Shown here in pieces: positions 1 to 4,779 of a stretch of 7,788 bases of DNA; the stretch's first letter is position 1; each line of letters starts with the position of its first letter. Where the stretch lies: NCBI GenBank assembly GCA_050249235.1, contig JBFWQW010000126.1, positions 1 through 7,788 of the forward strand, written 5' to 3'. The position numbers were made by a program, and so were the translations under genes. The stretch comes from JAEKLB01 sp050249235 (GTDB lineage Bacteria; Actinomycetota; Acidimicrobiia; Acidimicrobiales; CADCSY01). Under the pieces are notes generated by a model. The model worked only from the letters and a program-made list of their open reading frames with translations, had not been told where the DNA came from and did not search any database.

Positions 1-185
1 GCTACGACTCGGCGCTCTACGAGGACCTCTACGACGGCTGGTGGACCCTGGACGTGGCGGTCACGGCCCACTCGTCGAACGCCGTCCGCTCGGACCGCAC
101 GGGGCGGGTGGAGCGCCTGTGGTCGAACCGTCCGCTCGATGTCGGGCTCTTCGCCGACTCTGGTGCAGCGAGGGTCGCCCGGTGA
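1..185 (+). CDS. C-terminal fragment, probable D12-class N6-adenine DNA methyltransferase
   Basis: This is the 3' end of a gene that starts before the window. It is read in the frame whose first full codon is at 3 and stops with TGA at 183-185. About 60 residues are visible, beginning YDSALYEDLYDGWW and containing VERLWSNRPL. A stretch with tyrosines and 'LY..LY.GW', followed by an 'R.E.LWSNRPL' segment, resembles from memory the C-terminus of phage Dam-like (D12 class) adenine methyltransferases. The catalytic DPPY-type motif would lie outside the window, so the family call is inferred from this tail alone. If right, it would methylate adenine in phage DNA, either to evade host restriction or to mark replication. 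Its stop overlaps the GTG start of the next gene (GTGA, 182-185), which places it in the same operon as the replication initiator. Confidence 0.55.
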   Translation, partial: YDSALYEDLYDGWWTLDVAVTAHSSNAVRSDRTGRVERLWSNRPLDVGLFADSGAARVAR

Positions 186-1222
186 GGGCCCGCGGGGATC
201 GCTCGAGCCGGCCGGTGTGGCTGGGCCCGGCGGAGGACGCCCGCGGGTGGGACCACGTCCGCCTCCACGTCCAGCTCCTCCGCGACAAGCGGCTGGGCCA
301 CGCCACGTCGACGCCGAAGCGGGCAGTGGTGCTCGCGATCTACTGGGGTCTCGCCACCCACGCCGAGCTCGAGTCGGGGGCGTCCCGACCGTCGGCCGAC
401 ACGCTCGGCGCGTACGCCGGCTGCGACGCGAAGACGGCCCGGAAGGCGATCGCCGTGCTCGCCCTCGCCGGCTACCTCGAGGTACGCACGAGGCCCGGGA
501 TGGCGTCCGTCTACCGCCTCCTCCCGCCCCCGGCGATCCCCGCCGAGGCCGATCTAAGCGCGGGCGTCACGCCCGACCTTGACGACGACCCGATATCCAC
601 AGGCGCGGGCGTCAGGACCGAGGGGGTCGGGCGTCACGCCCGACCCACCTCGGGCGTCACGCCCGACGAACAAGAGCCATACAACAAGAAGAGAAGTTCG
701 CGGTCTGACCGCGATCACGATCCTTCACCTTCTCGTAGCGACGGCTCCGAAGGTGAAGGAGACGATCGAGCCGACGAGGCGCGCGGCTTCGAGCTCCTGC
801 TCGCCATCCGAGAGCTCGTCGAGGACCGCCGGGTGGCCGAGCAGCTCTGGAACCCGCTCGACCGCGGCGGCCAGGTCGCCGCCGCCCGGACCCTCGCCGC
901 TCTCGAGCACGCCGGTTGGTCGCCGAGGGACCTGGTGACCGAACTCGCCGCCGACCTCGCCGGCGACTCCCCGATCGCGGTCCTGCTCTGGCGGGCCCGC
1001 CGTCTCCAGTCCCGACCCTGGCGGGCGGAGAACCAGGAGCCGCTCAACCTCAGCCAGGAGTGGATGCTCGACTGCGCCTTCGAGCACGGCGCCTGGATCG
1101 GCGGCGCCTTCCCGCCCGACGACGTCGAGCACGAGCTCCGCCGTGTCTACCGGGTGCCCGAGCAGCTCGAGGCGGCCCTCGCCGGTGCCCGCTCGGTCCG
1201 GGCCCAGGGGGTCCCGGCGTGA
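182..1222 (+). CDS. Winged-helix replication-initiator-like protein with internal iterons
   Basis: A 346-residue protein. I chose GTG 182 because it overlaps the previous stop (GTGA) and has GAGGG 7 bases upstream (170-174). The frame is open back to 41, but that stretch is covered by the preceding gene. Residues about 40-115 form a helix-turn-helix/winged-helix domain: 'TPKRAVVLAIYWGLATHAEL', 'SADTLGAYAGCDAKTARKAIAVLALAGYLEV' and a wing ending 'ASVYRLLPP'. Residues about 116-200 are a low-complexity charged linker, and 200-346 a mostly helical C-terminal domain (RELVEDRRVAEQLW, WMLDCAFEHGAW). The architecture, DNA-binding N-terminus plus a linker whose DNA carries iterons, is that of lambda O/P22-type and many actinophage initiators. 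Such a protein would bind the repeats in its own gene and recruit helicase through the C-terminus. A transcriptional regulator is the alternative, but repeats inside the gene and the loader-sized neighbour favour replication. Confidence 0.65.
   Translation: MRARGDRSSRPVWLGPAEDARGWDHVRLHVQLLRDKRLGHATSTPKRAVVLAIYWGLATHAELESGASRPSADTLGAYAGCDAKTARKAIAVLALAGYLEVRTRPGMASVYRLLPPPAIPAEADLSAGVTPDLDDDPISTGAGVRTEGVGRHARPTSGVTPDEQEPYNKKRSSRSDRDHDPSPSRSDGSEGEGDDRADEARGFELLLAIRELVEDRRVAEQLWNPLDRGGQVAAARTLAALEHAGWSPRDLVTELAADLAGDSPIAVLLWRARRLQSRPWRAENQEPLNLSQEWMLDCAFEHGAWIGGAFPPDDVEHELRRVYRVPEQLEAALAGARSVRAQGVPA
561..667 (+). repeat. Palindromic iterons inside the initiator gene
   Basis: The 17-mer CGGGCGTCACGCCCGAC occurs exactly at 561-577, 628-644 and 651-667. 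A degraded copy at 606-620 keeps the left half, CGGGCGTCA. Each intact copy is a dyad (CGGGCGT-C-ACGCCCG); the copy at 624-646 extends to 11-bp arms. Dyad centres fall at 568, 613, 635 and 658, that is steps of 45, 22 and 23 bp, or about two helical turns with one position empty. The copies at 561 and 651 are read in one codon phase (GVTPD) and the copy at 628 in another (GRHARP). The conservation is therefore in the DNA, not the peptide. Initiator binding sites are the natural reading. Confidence 0.8.
698..714. repeat. 17-bp palindrome beside the AT-rich tract
   Basis: TCGCGGTC-T-GACCGCGA: perfect 8-bp arms around a single central base. It has the same length and geometry as the iterons but a different sequence. 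It lies directly after the AT-rich tract of the candidate origin and inside the linker-coding part of the initiator gene. It could be a site for a second protein or a dimeric regulator. Confidence 0.6.
721..760. repeat. 12-bp inverted repeat, possible hairpin
   Basis: TCCTTCACCTTC (721-732) and GAAGGTGAAGGA (749-760) are perfect reverse complements separated by 16 bases. In single-stranded form this gives a 12-bp stem. It sits at the downstream edge of the candidate origin, where a primosome-loading or primer-synthesis hairpin would be plausible. As RNA it would lie within the initiator message, so a role in translation is also possible. It is not followed by a T-run, so it is not a standard terminator. 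Confidence 0.6.
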
Positions 1223-1548
1223 TGGGCCTTTCCCTCGAAGCGACCCGAGGCTGGCTCTCCACCCTCTGCGCCTACCTGCCCCATGTCGCCCCCCGGGTCC
1301 TGGACCCGGCCCTCGTCCGCCACTGGCATGACGCGCTGCGCGATGTCGACGTCCTCACCGCCGAAGAGCTCGCCCTCCGCCTGACGGCCGACCCGGGCCG
1401 GTGGATCACCTTCCCGACCCGCCAGCAGTTCGCCGAGCTGCGCCGCGAGCTCGTCGGCGTCGCCCTCGGCCAGGCCACCGGCATCCGCGCCGAGATGGTC
1501 GCCGCTCGAGCCGCCCTCAAGGGCCACGACCGAAGGAGCGCAGCATGA
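1222..1548 (+). CDS. Small protein downstream of initiator, possible helicase loader
   Basis: A 108-residue protein starting MGLSLEATRGW. ATG 1222 shares one base with the preceding stop (TGATG); an in-frame GTG lies just before it at 1219, and AGGGGG at about 1206-1211 can serve either. The protein is mostly helical. It carries 'VRHWHDALRDVDVLTAEELALRLTADPGRWITFPTRQQFAELRREL', a pattern of WH..L.D followed by a (F)P-T...F/I.ELR segment. That reminds me of small phage helicase loaders of the G39P type and of other proteins lying directly 3' of phage initiators. No ATPase motif is visible. The loader role rests mainly on position (initiator then loader, as in lambda O-P) and a loose pattern, so it is a hypothesis. 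Its stop overlaps the next ATG (ATGA). Confidence 0.45.
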   Translation: MGLSLEATRGWLSTLCAYLPHVAPRVLDPALVRHWHDALRDVDVLTAEELALRLTADPGRWITFPTRQQFAELRRELVGVALGQATGIRAEMVAARAALKGHDRRSAA

Positions 1549-1907
1549 GCGAAGTTCCGCAGCGACACGACGGCGAGGCCACGACGGTGTTTCTGGCCCG
1601 CGTGCTGGCCGGAGAGGGCGCCCCCGAGTGGATGGTGAGCCTCGCTCGGGACGGTCACTACGACGACTTCAAGAGCCCGCTCGCCATGCCCGAAACCCAG
1701 CTTCACACCGACGCCCGATCGAACGGACTCCCGCAGGTTGCGGCGTGGGTCGAGCAGGGCGTGTTCGACTCCACGAAGGAGGAGAGCACGGCGTGGGCGC
1801 AGAGCCCGGAAGGCCAGGAGGTCTTCCGGGAGCTTGTCGGCGGGATGAAGAAGAACCGGGCCCAGCGCCGGGCCGACGAGAAGCGTCGACGGGGCGGCGA
1901 CCGCTGA
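1545..1907 (+). CDS. Hypothetical phage protein, basic C-terminus
   Basis: A 120-residue protein I do not recognise. ATG 1545 overlaps the previous stop (ATGA, 1545-1548) and has AAGGAG at 1533-1538 with 6-base spacing, which fixes the start. The N-terminal two-thirds is mixed alpha and acidic (TTVFLARVLAGEGAPEWM, PQVAAWVEQGVFDSTKEES). The last 20 or so residues are strongly basic (MKKNRAQRRADEKRRR) and could bind nucleic acid. There is no signal peptide, membrane segment or Cys cluster. The TGATG junction with the next gene implies coupled translation. The setting, directly after two probable replication genes, suggests an early accessory role, but nothing in the sequence identifies it. Confidence 0.75.
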   Translation: MSEVPQRHDGEATTVFLARVLAGEGAPEWMVSLARDGHYDDFKSPLAMPETQLHTDARSNGLPQVAAWVEQGVFDSTKEESTAWAQSPEGQEVFRELVGGMKKNRAQRRADEKRRRGGDR

Positions 1908-2218
1908 TGGACATCGTCCGCGAGTTCAGCGAGGAGCAGGTCGGCTACTGGTCCGACTTCGACGTCCAGGTCGCCAGCTTCACGGCCCCGGCTGAGCGGG
2001 CGGTCGGGATCGAGCCGGCACTCGGCATCATCACGCAGCCGCGGGACGAGCAGGACCTCGGCGTGCCGTGTGTGCGGGTGGCGTGGAAGCCAAGCGAGAT
2101 CGACCTCGCCCACCTGGCCCGCGGCGGGACCATCTGGCTCTCCACCTGGGGCGGGCTGCCGCCTCACATGCTCGAAGTCCAGCCGCCCCCTGACGCCGTG
2201 CTGACAGGAGGGAAGTGA
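1907..2218 (+). CDS. Hypothetical small phage protein
   Basis: A 103-residue protein starting MDIVREFSEEQVGYW. ATG 1907 overlaps the preceding stop by one base (TGATG). The upstream G-rich stretch is a poor ribosome binding site, so re-initiation after the upstream gene is likely. The middle has alternating hydrophobic residues typical of beta structure (CVRVAWKPSEID). It is followed by 'HLARGGTIWLSTWGGLPPHMLEVQPP', a segment that I associate loosely with short uncharacterised actinophage proteins. A single Cys and no obvious catalytic motif are present. Function unknown. Confidence 0.75.
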   Translation: MDIVREFSEEQVGYWSDFDVQVASFTAPAERAVGIEPALGIITQPRDEQDLGVPCVRVAWKPSEIDLAHLARGGTIWLSTWGGLPPHMLEVQPPPDAVLTGGK

Positions 2219-2574
2219 TGGGAGAGGAACGGGCGGGAGACACGAGGATCACGAAGGTCGCTGTCGGCCTCGACTACGACACGGATCACCCGTGGGTGTG
2301 GACCGGATCGCGGGTGGTTGACGACGCCAATGACAGCTCCGGCTGGTTCGTCGTCGACGTGCCGTCCGAGCTTGCGGCCATGTTCGAGCAGGCCAACGCC
2401 GACCTCGACCGGGCCGTGAAGGCCATCCACGACCACGCCGGCTACGACCCCGCCAAGCAGCGCCTCCGGGGGCCGTGTGGGGAGTACGTCGGGCGCAGCG
2501 TGACCATCAACGGCCGGGTGTTCGAGGACGACTGCGACGCCTGTGGGTGGACGCGAGAGGAGCACCGTGGCTGA
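2218..2574 (+). CDS. Hypothetical small phage protein with C-terminal Cys motif
   Basis: A 118-residue protein. ATG 2218 is preferred over the in-frame GTG at 2215, because AGGAGG (2206-2211) lies 6 bases from the ATG but only 3 from the GTG. The body is acidic (GLDYDTDHPWVWTG, SGWFVVDVPSELAAMFEQANADLDRAV). The C-terminus holds C87, C106 and C109 followed by GWTREEH, so C..C plus the terminal His could bind one zinc. Its end overlaps the next gene by 8 bases. Function unknown. It belongs with the two downstream Cys-rich proteins of the same operon. Confidence 0.75.
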   Translation: MGEERAGDTRITKVAVGLDYDTDHPWVWTGSRVVDDANDSSGWFVVDVPSELAAMFEQANADLDRAVKAIHDHAGYDPAKQRLRGPCGEYVGRSVTINGRVFEDDCDACGWTREEHRG

Positions 2575-3127
2575 CCAGCCGAGGGCGGGGGAGGAAGCGT
2601 TCAACGCGGCGCTCCTGGCGAGCGTGAAGGCGGCTCACGGCGTGCCGACCTGCGACCCCGCTGGCCGTCCACTGTCGACGTACACGTGCTCGTACCACGA
2701 AGGCTGGATCGACGGCTACGACGCTGCCGAGGCCCGCGCGGTGCCCGTCCAGCATGAAGCCGAACAGCCAGACGCAGTCTCGCGCGGGTGCTCTCACGAC
2801 GGCCCGTGGACCTCGGCCCCAGTCACGGCGGAGAACGAGACCCCCGACATCGTCTGCCCCTCATGTGGCGCAGTGATGATCCCTGGCGCCTACGAACCGT
2901 GGACGCCTATCGGGCCTGAGACGCGCGGAGACGACCCCAAGGGTGAGCAGGGAACGGAAGCGTGCGCGGTCCGATGGGGACGCTTCTGCCGCTGCGTTCA
3001 CCCCAGCGGTCACGACGGCGAGCACCGATGCAACTGCGGCTGCCCCGAGGGCTGGGACCTGCTCCCCGCCCTCCCAGCGCCCGAGTCCAGCCCTGTCGGG
3101 CCTGAGACGCACGGAGGGGGAGCGTGA
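2567..3127 (+). CDS. Hypothetical Cys/His-rich phage protein, putative zinc binder
   Basis: A 186-residue protein. GTG 2567 is chosen over the upstream in-frame option at 2543 because GAGAGGAG (2555-2562) lies just before it and the overlap with the previous gene stays short. Eleven cysteines are present. A VCPSCGAV zinc-ribbon knuckle sits at about 96-103. A dense CRCVHPSGHDGEHRCNCGC cluster lies at about 141-159. The N-terminal third has 'TCSYHEGWIDGYDAAEARA', a helix pattern common in short phage proteins. A near-exact 21-base repeat falls inside the gene and at its 3' end (see repeat entry), hinting that the gene has grown by fusion or duplication. Structural zinc sites are likely; a nucleic-acid or protein adaptor role is a guess. 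No enzyme motif seen. Confidence 0.7.
   Translation: MADQPRAGEEAFNAALLASVKAAHGVPTCDPAGRPLSTYTCSYHEGWIDGYDAAEARAVPVQHEAEQPDAVSRGCSHDGPWTSAPVTAENETPDIVCPSCGAVMIPGAYEPWTPIGPETRGDDPKGEQGTEACAVRWGRFCRCVHPSGHDGEHRCNCGCPEGWDLLPALPAPESSPVGPETHGGGA
2910..3116 (+). repeat. 21-bp direct repeat pair
   Basis: Copies at 2910-2930 and 3096-3116 share 20 of 21 bases (TCGGGCCTGAGACGC then G/A then CGGAG). They are exactly 186 bp (62 codons) apart and in the same reading phase, encoding GPETRG and GPETHG. Each copy ends in a CGGAG ribosome-binding-like motif and is followed by a GTG (2943 and 3124). Only the second GTG opens a gene I accept. The arrangement looks like two old gene boundaries, the first now read through. 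Confidence 0.65.
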
Positions 3128-3336
3128 AGCCCCTGTCGAAGAAGCAGCGTCGGAAGCTGACCGCCAGCCTCGACCGGGTCGACGACCACCTCGCCCAGGC
3201 CCGCCTCCTCGAGCTCGACCTCAAGCTGCGCCTCGGACTCCCCATGGCGCCCGTCGACCGCTACGTGGCGATCTGGCGCCGCCATGCGCAGGCGTTCCAG
3301 GCAGCCCTCCGTTCCGTCTTCAAGGAGCCCTCGTGA
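3124..3336 (+). CDS. Hypothetical 70-residue helical protein
   Basis: Starts MKPLSKKQRRKLTASLDRVDDHLAQARLLELDLKL. GTG 3124 overlaps the previous stop (GTGA) and has GGAGGGGG at about 3113-3120 upstream, a strong ribosome binding site. The protein is very basic at the N-terminus and then one long predicted amphipathic helix with heptad-like leucines, followed by a second helix (VDRYVAIWRRHAQAFQAALRSVF). It could form a small helical hairpin or dimer. No known domain recognised. The stop overlaps the next GTG (GTGA), continuing the coupled operon. Confidence 0.7.
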   Translation: MKPLSKKQRRKLTASLDRVDDHLAQARLLELDLKLRLGLPMAPVDRYVAIWRRHAQAFQAALRSVFKEPS

Positions 3337-3983
3337 CCACCGACAACGACCGGATGCTCCGGGTGAACCTCGCCCAGATCGTCCTCGCCCGCCTGGCCAC
3401 GGTCCCCGGTGGACTCCCGGGCATCCGCAAGCTTATGCTCGACACCCGCCCGGGCCCGAGCTCGGCCAACCTCGACCCCGACCGCGGGGGCCGGCGCCAC
3501 GATGTCGTGGTCGACGACTTCGGGGAGTTCCTCGCCCAGGTGCCCTCGGATCCCACCGGAGAGGCCGTCCTGAGCGTCGACGGCGCCGAGCATGACCTGG
3601 CCGAGCTCGACGGGCTCCTCGAGGAGCTCCACGCAGTCGTGCTCGACCTGGCGGACCTCCACGACCGCTGGACGCCGAAGCCGGCCAAGAAGGTCTCCGA
3701 CGACGACGGCTTCGCCCGGGACTGGTGCCGGAGCTGTTGGCGCGTCGGCCAGCAGTGCACCCCGGTCACCCGTCGACGGGACGGCCGGGCCTACCACACC
3801 GGCCTGTGCCGGTGGTGCGGGGACCTGCGCCACGATCTCGGCATGAAGGTCGGTGCCCTCCCGCCGCGCCGGCTGGTCGAGCTCCACCTGGCGGGCCAGC
3901 CCATGACCCAGCCCATGCTCCGGCTCTACCGGGTGCCGACGGTCAAGCGGCGCCGGAAGGGCCGCAGGAGGGCAGCAGCGTGA
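3333..3983 (+). CDS. Hypothetical zinc-ribbon phage protein
   Basis: A 216-residue protein. GTG 3333 overlaps the upstream stop (GTGA) and has AAGGAG at 3322-3327 with 5-base spacing. The frame is open further upstream to 2943, but that region belongs to other genes. Residues 1-120 are mixed and acidic, with a leucine-rich helix (HDLAELDGLLEELHAVVLDLADLHDRW). Residues 132-162 hold a zinc-binding pattern, CRSC...C...H...CRWC (C132, C135, C142, H155, C159, C162). The C-terminus is rich in Arg/Lys (VKRRRKGRRRAAA). A zinc ribbon plus a basic tail suggests nucleic-acid contact. Function not recognised. It closes the left operon and converges with the minus-strand HTH gene 15 bases away. Confidence 0.7.
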   Translation: MTTDNDRMLRVNLAQIVLARLATVPGGLPGIRKLMLDTRPGPSSANLDPDRGGRRHDVVVDDFGEFLAQVPSDPTGEAVLSVDGAEHDLAELDGLLEELHAVVLDLADLHDRWTPKPAKKVSDDDGFARDWCRSCWRVGQQCTPVTRRRDGRAYHTGLCRWCGDLRHDLGMKVGALPPRRLVELHLAGQPMTQPMLRLYRVPTVKRRRKGRRRAAA

Positions 3984-3998
3984 GGACCGACGCCTGAC

Positions 3999-4181
3999 CT
4001 AGTAGGTCGCTCGCCCGGTCCTGACCGCCCAGGCGTGCACGTCCTCCCACGCCCACGCAGGCCGGCCGCCAACGGTCCACCGGGGCGCCGGGAACTCCAG
4101 GGAGCGGGAGCGCCAGGCGTCGACGGCCGATCTGCTGACGCCGAGGCGTTGGGCGATCTCGACGGTGCCGACCGGGTCCAT
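3999..4181 (-). CDS. Small AlpA/excisionase-like helix-turn-helix protein
   Basis: A 60-residue single-domain DNA-binding protein. A helix-turn-helix lies at residues 5-25 (GTVEIAQRLGVSRSAVDAWRS), followed by a wing, 'FPAPRWTVGGRPAWAWEDVHAWA'. The P.P..T.GGRP.W...DV..WA ending is typical of AlpA/MerR-like HTH regulators in actinobacterial mobile elements. I chose ATG at 4181-4179 over an in-frame TTG at 4199 because the promoter seen upstream would start the message about one base before this ATG, and no ribosome binding site precedes either codon. Transcription runs opposite to both flanking operons. It could repress the divergent promoter, control the left operon or direct excision; which one cannot be told. 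No integrase is in view. Confidence 0.75.
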   Translation of the reverse strand: MDPVGTVEIAQRLGVSRSAVDAWRSRSLEFPAPRWTVGGRPAWAWEDVHAWAVRTGRATY

Positions 4182-4188
4182 GCGAAGA

Positions 4189-4217
4189 AGTGTAGGCAAA
4201 GTGTTGACATCTGTCCA
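4189..4217 (-). promoter_or_regulatory. Minus-strand promoter, leaderless
   Basis: On the minus strand, TGGACA (4217-4212), a 17-base spacer, then TACACT (4194-4189) match the -35 and TANNNT -10 patterns. A start 7 bases after the -10 falls at about 4182, one base before the ATG of the small HTH gene. No Shine-Dalgarno sequence is present, consistent with a leaderless message. Its -35 box is the inverted partner of the plus promoter's -35 box. Confidence 0.55.
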
Positions 4218-4233
4218 GGGGTGTGCGTATAAT
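4204..4233 (+). promoter_or_regulatory. Plus-strand consensus promoter, leaderless
   Basis: TTGACA (4204-4209) and TATAAT (4228-4233) are perfect sigma70-type consensus boxes with an 18-base spacer, striking in such GC-rich DNA. Counting 7 bases from the end of the -10 puts the start at 4240, the A of the ATG of the next gene. The absence of any ribosome binding site before that ATG supports a leaderless transcript. The two -35 boxes form the dyad GACA-TC-TGTC (4206-4215), also a possible operator. Confidence 0.85.
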
Positions 4234-4239
4234 ACTCAC

Positions 4240-4425
4240 ATGAACCCGGAGGAGATCACCTACACCCGCAGCGAGGCGCTCGACCTCCTCGTCGTGCTCG
4301 ACGCCGTCGCCGAGCGGCTCGAAGAGTCGGGGACGCTCTACATGAGCCTGCTCATGGACGTCGAGTTCCTCCGCAACGACCTGGCCCTCCGGATCTTCCC
4401 CGACCTGCCCTACACCGACGACTGA
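4240..4425 (+). CDS. Hypothetical 61-residue acidic protein, first gene of central operon
   Basis: Starts MNPEEITYTRSEALDLLVVLDAVAERLEESG. The ATG coincides with the predicted transcription start of the consensus promoter and lacks a ribosome binding site, so leaderless translation is likely. The protein is acidic and almost wholly helical, with hydrophobic faces (ALDLLVVLDAVAERL, LYMSLLMDVEFLRNDLAL). It could be a small dimeric partner or inhibitor. No family recognised. The next gene begins 12 bases after its stop, so the two are almost certainly cotranscribed. Being driven by such a strong promoter, it is probably among the most highly expressed early products. Confidence 0.7.
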   Translation: MNPEEITYTRSEALDLLVVLDAVAERLEESGTLYMSLLMDVEFLRNDLALRIFPDLPYTDD

Positions 4426-4437
4426 GAGCGAGATACC

Positions 4438-4623
4438 ATGAAAGGCATGACAGCAGACCGACCGCTGGTGTCCACCCTGGAGGCCAGCCGGCGCCTCGGC
4501 ATCGAGCCCCGAGCGGTCTACGGGCTCATCGAGGCCGGCGAGCTCGAGGCCTACCGCACCGAGCACGGCATCCAGGTGGACGAGGACGCCGTCGCCCGGC
4601 GAGCCGCACCGAACGGCACCTGA
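4438..4623 (+). CDS. Excisionase-family helix-turn-helix protein
   Basis: A 61-residue protein matching the excisionase/HTH_17 pattern. 'VSTLEASRRLGIEPRAVYGLIEAGELEAYRTEHGIQVDEDAVARRAA' contains the HTH (EASRRLGIEPRAVYGLI), the G-E-L turn and the strand plus final helix of the family. ATG 4438 is taken as start; a second ATG at 4447 would remove three residues and leaves the domain intact. Members act as recombination directionality factors or as small transcription regulators. With no integrase in the window, a regulatory role is at least as likely. It shares the promoter at 4204-4233. Confidence 0.75.
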   Translation: MKGMTADRPLVSTLEASRRLGIEPRAVYGLIEAGELEAYRTEHGIQVDEDAVARRAAPNGT

Positions 4624-4729
4624 GCCGGCCGCCAAGGTCCACCCCTCCGGAAAGCTGCGAACGTCCTGGTCAGATGGTCCTTGACGGGATGACAAGCGTG
4701 TGATTCGCTAGCGCCACACCGTAGATGTC

Positions 4730-4762
4730 GAGAGGTCCGCCACCAGACGGGGCGGACCTCTC
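4730..4762 (+). terminator. Strong hairpin, possible terminator without T-run
   Basis: GAGAGGTCCGCC (4730-4741) and GGCGGACCTCTC (4751-4762) form a perfect 12-bp stem with a 9-base loop. No T-tract follows, as is common for terminators in high-GC bacteria. It lies 106 bases after the excisionase-like gene and 17 bases before the tRNA, so it could end the central operon, or form a structure for tRNA 5' processing. The stretch 4624-4729 shows no gene; it holds an 8-bp palindrome CGCTAGCG at 4706-4713. Confidence 0.5.
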
Positions 4763-4779
4763 CCGCGTCTGCGGTTCGG

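Larger units (their letters stand above)
561..760. other. Candidate phage origin of replication
   Basis: In order, this stretch has the iteron cluster (561-667), a tract at 668-699 with 13 G/C in 32 bases in a genome that is otherwise strongly GC-rich, a 17-bp palindrome at 698-714 and a 12-bp inverted repeat at 721-732/749-760. Iterons next to an easily melted tract and dyads, lying within the initiator's own linker-coding region, match the layout of lambda ori inside gene O. The order and repeats are seen directly; the origin function is inferred. Confidence 0.65.

Noticed and set aside
41..181. N-terminal extension of the initiator gene to the GTG at 41
   Set aside because: The extension is Arg/Gly/Pro-rich shadow coding over the methyltransferase tail. 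GTG 182 overlaps that gene's stop and has a GAGGG motif at proper distance.
561..667. CRISPR array reading of the 17-bp repeats
   Set aside because: Units are too short, gaps are 6-50 bases and not spacer-like, and the repeats lie inside a coding frame.
3261..3887. Minus-strand frame of 208 codons opposite 3333-3983
   Set aside because: Shadow of the zinc-ribbon gene, which has a good ribosome binding site and coupled start. The antisense product has no motif.
3996..4008. GACCTA-G-TAGGTC palindrome at the convergent gene ends as a bidirectional terminator
   Set aside because: Six-base arms around a single base cannot form a stable hairpin loop, and no T-run is present; part of it is simply the stop codon region.
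4182..4199. TTG start at 4199 for the minus-strand HTH gene
   Set aside because: It would lie upstream of the predicted transcription start and overlaps the -10 box; ATG 4181 fits the promoter and still includes the whole HTH.
4681..4709. TTGACG at 4681-4686 as -35 of a tRNA promoter
   Set aside because: No convincing -10 lies 16-18 bases downstream.
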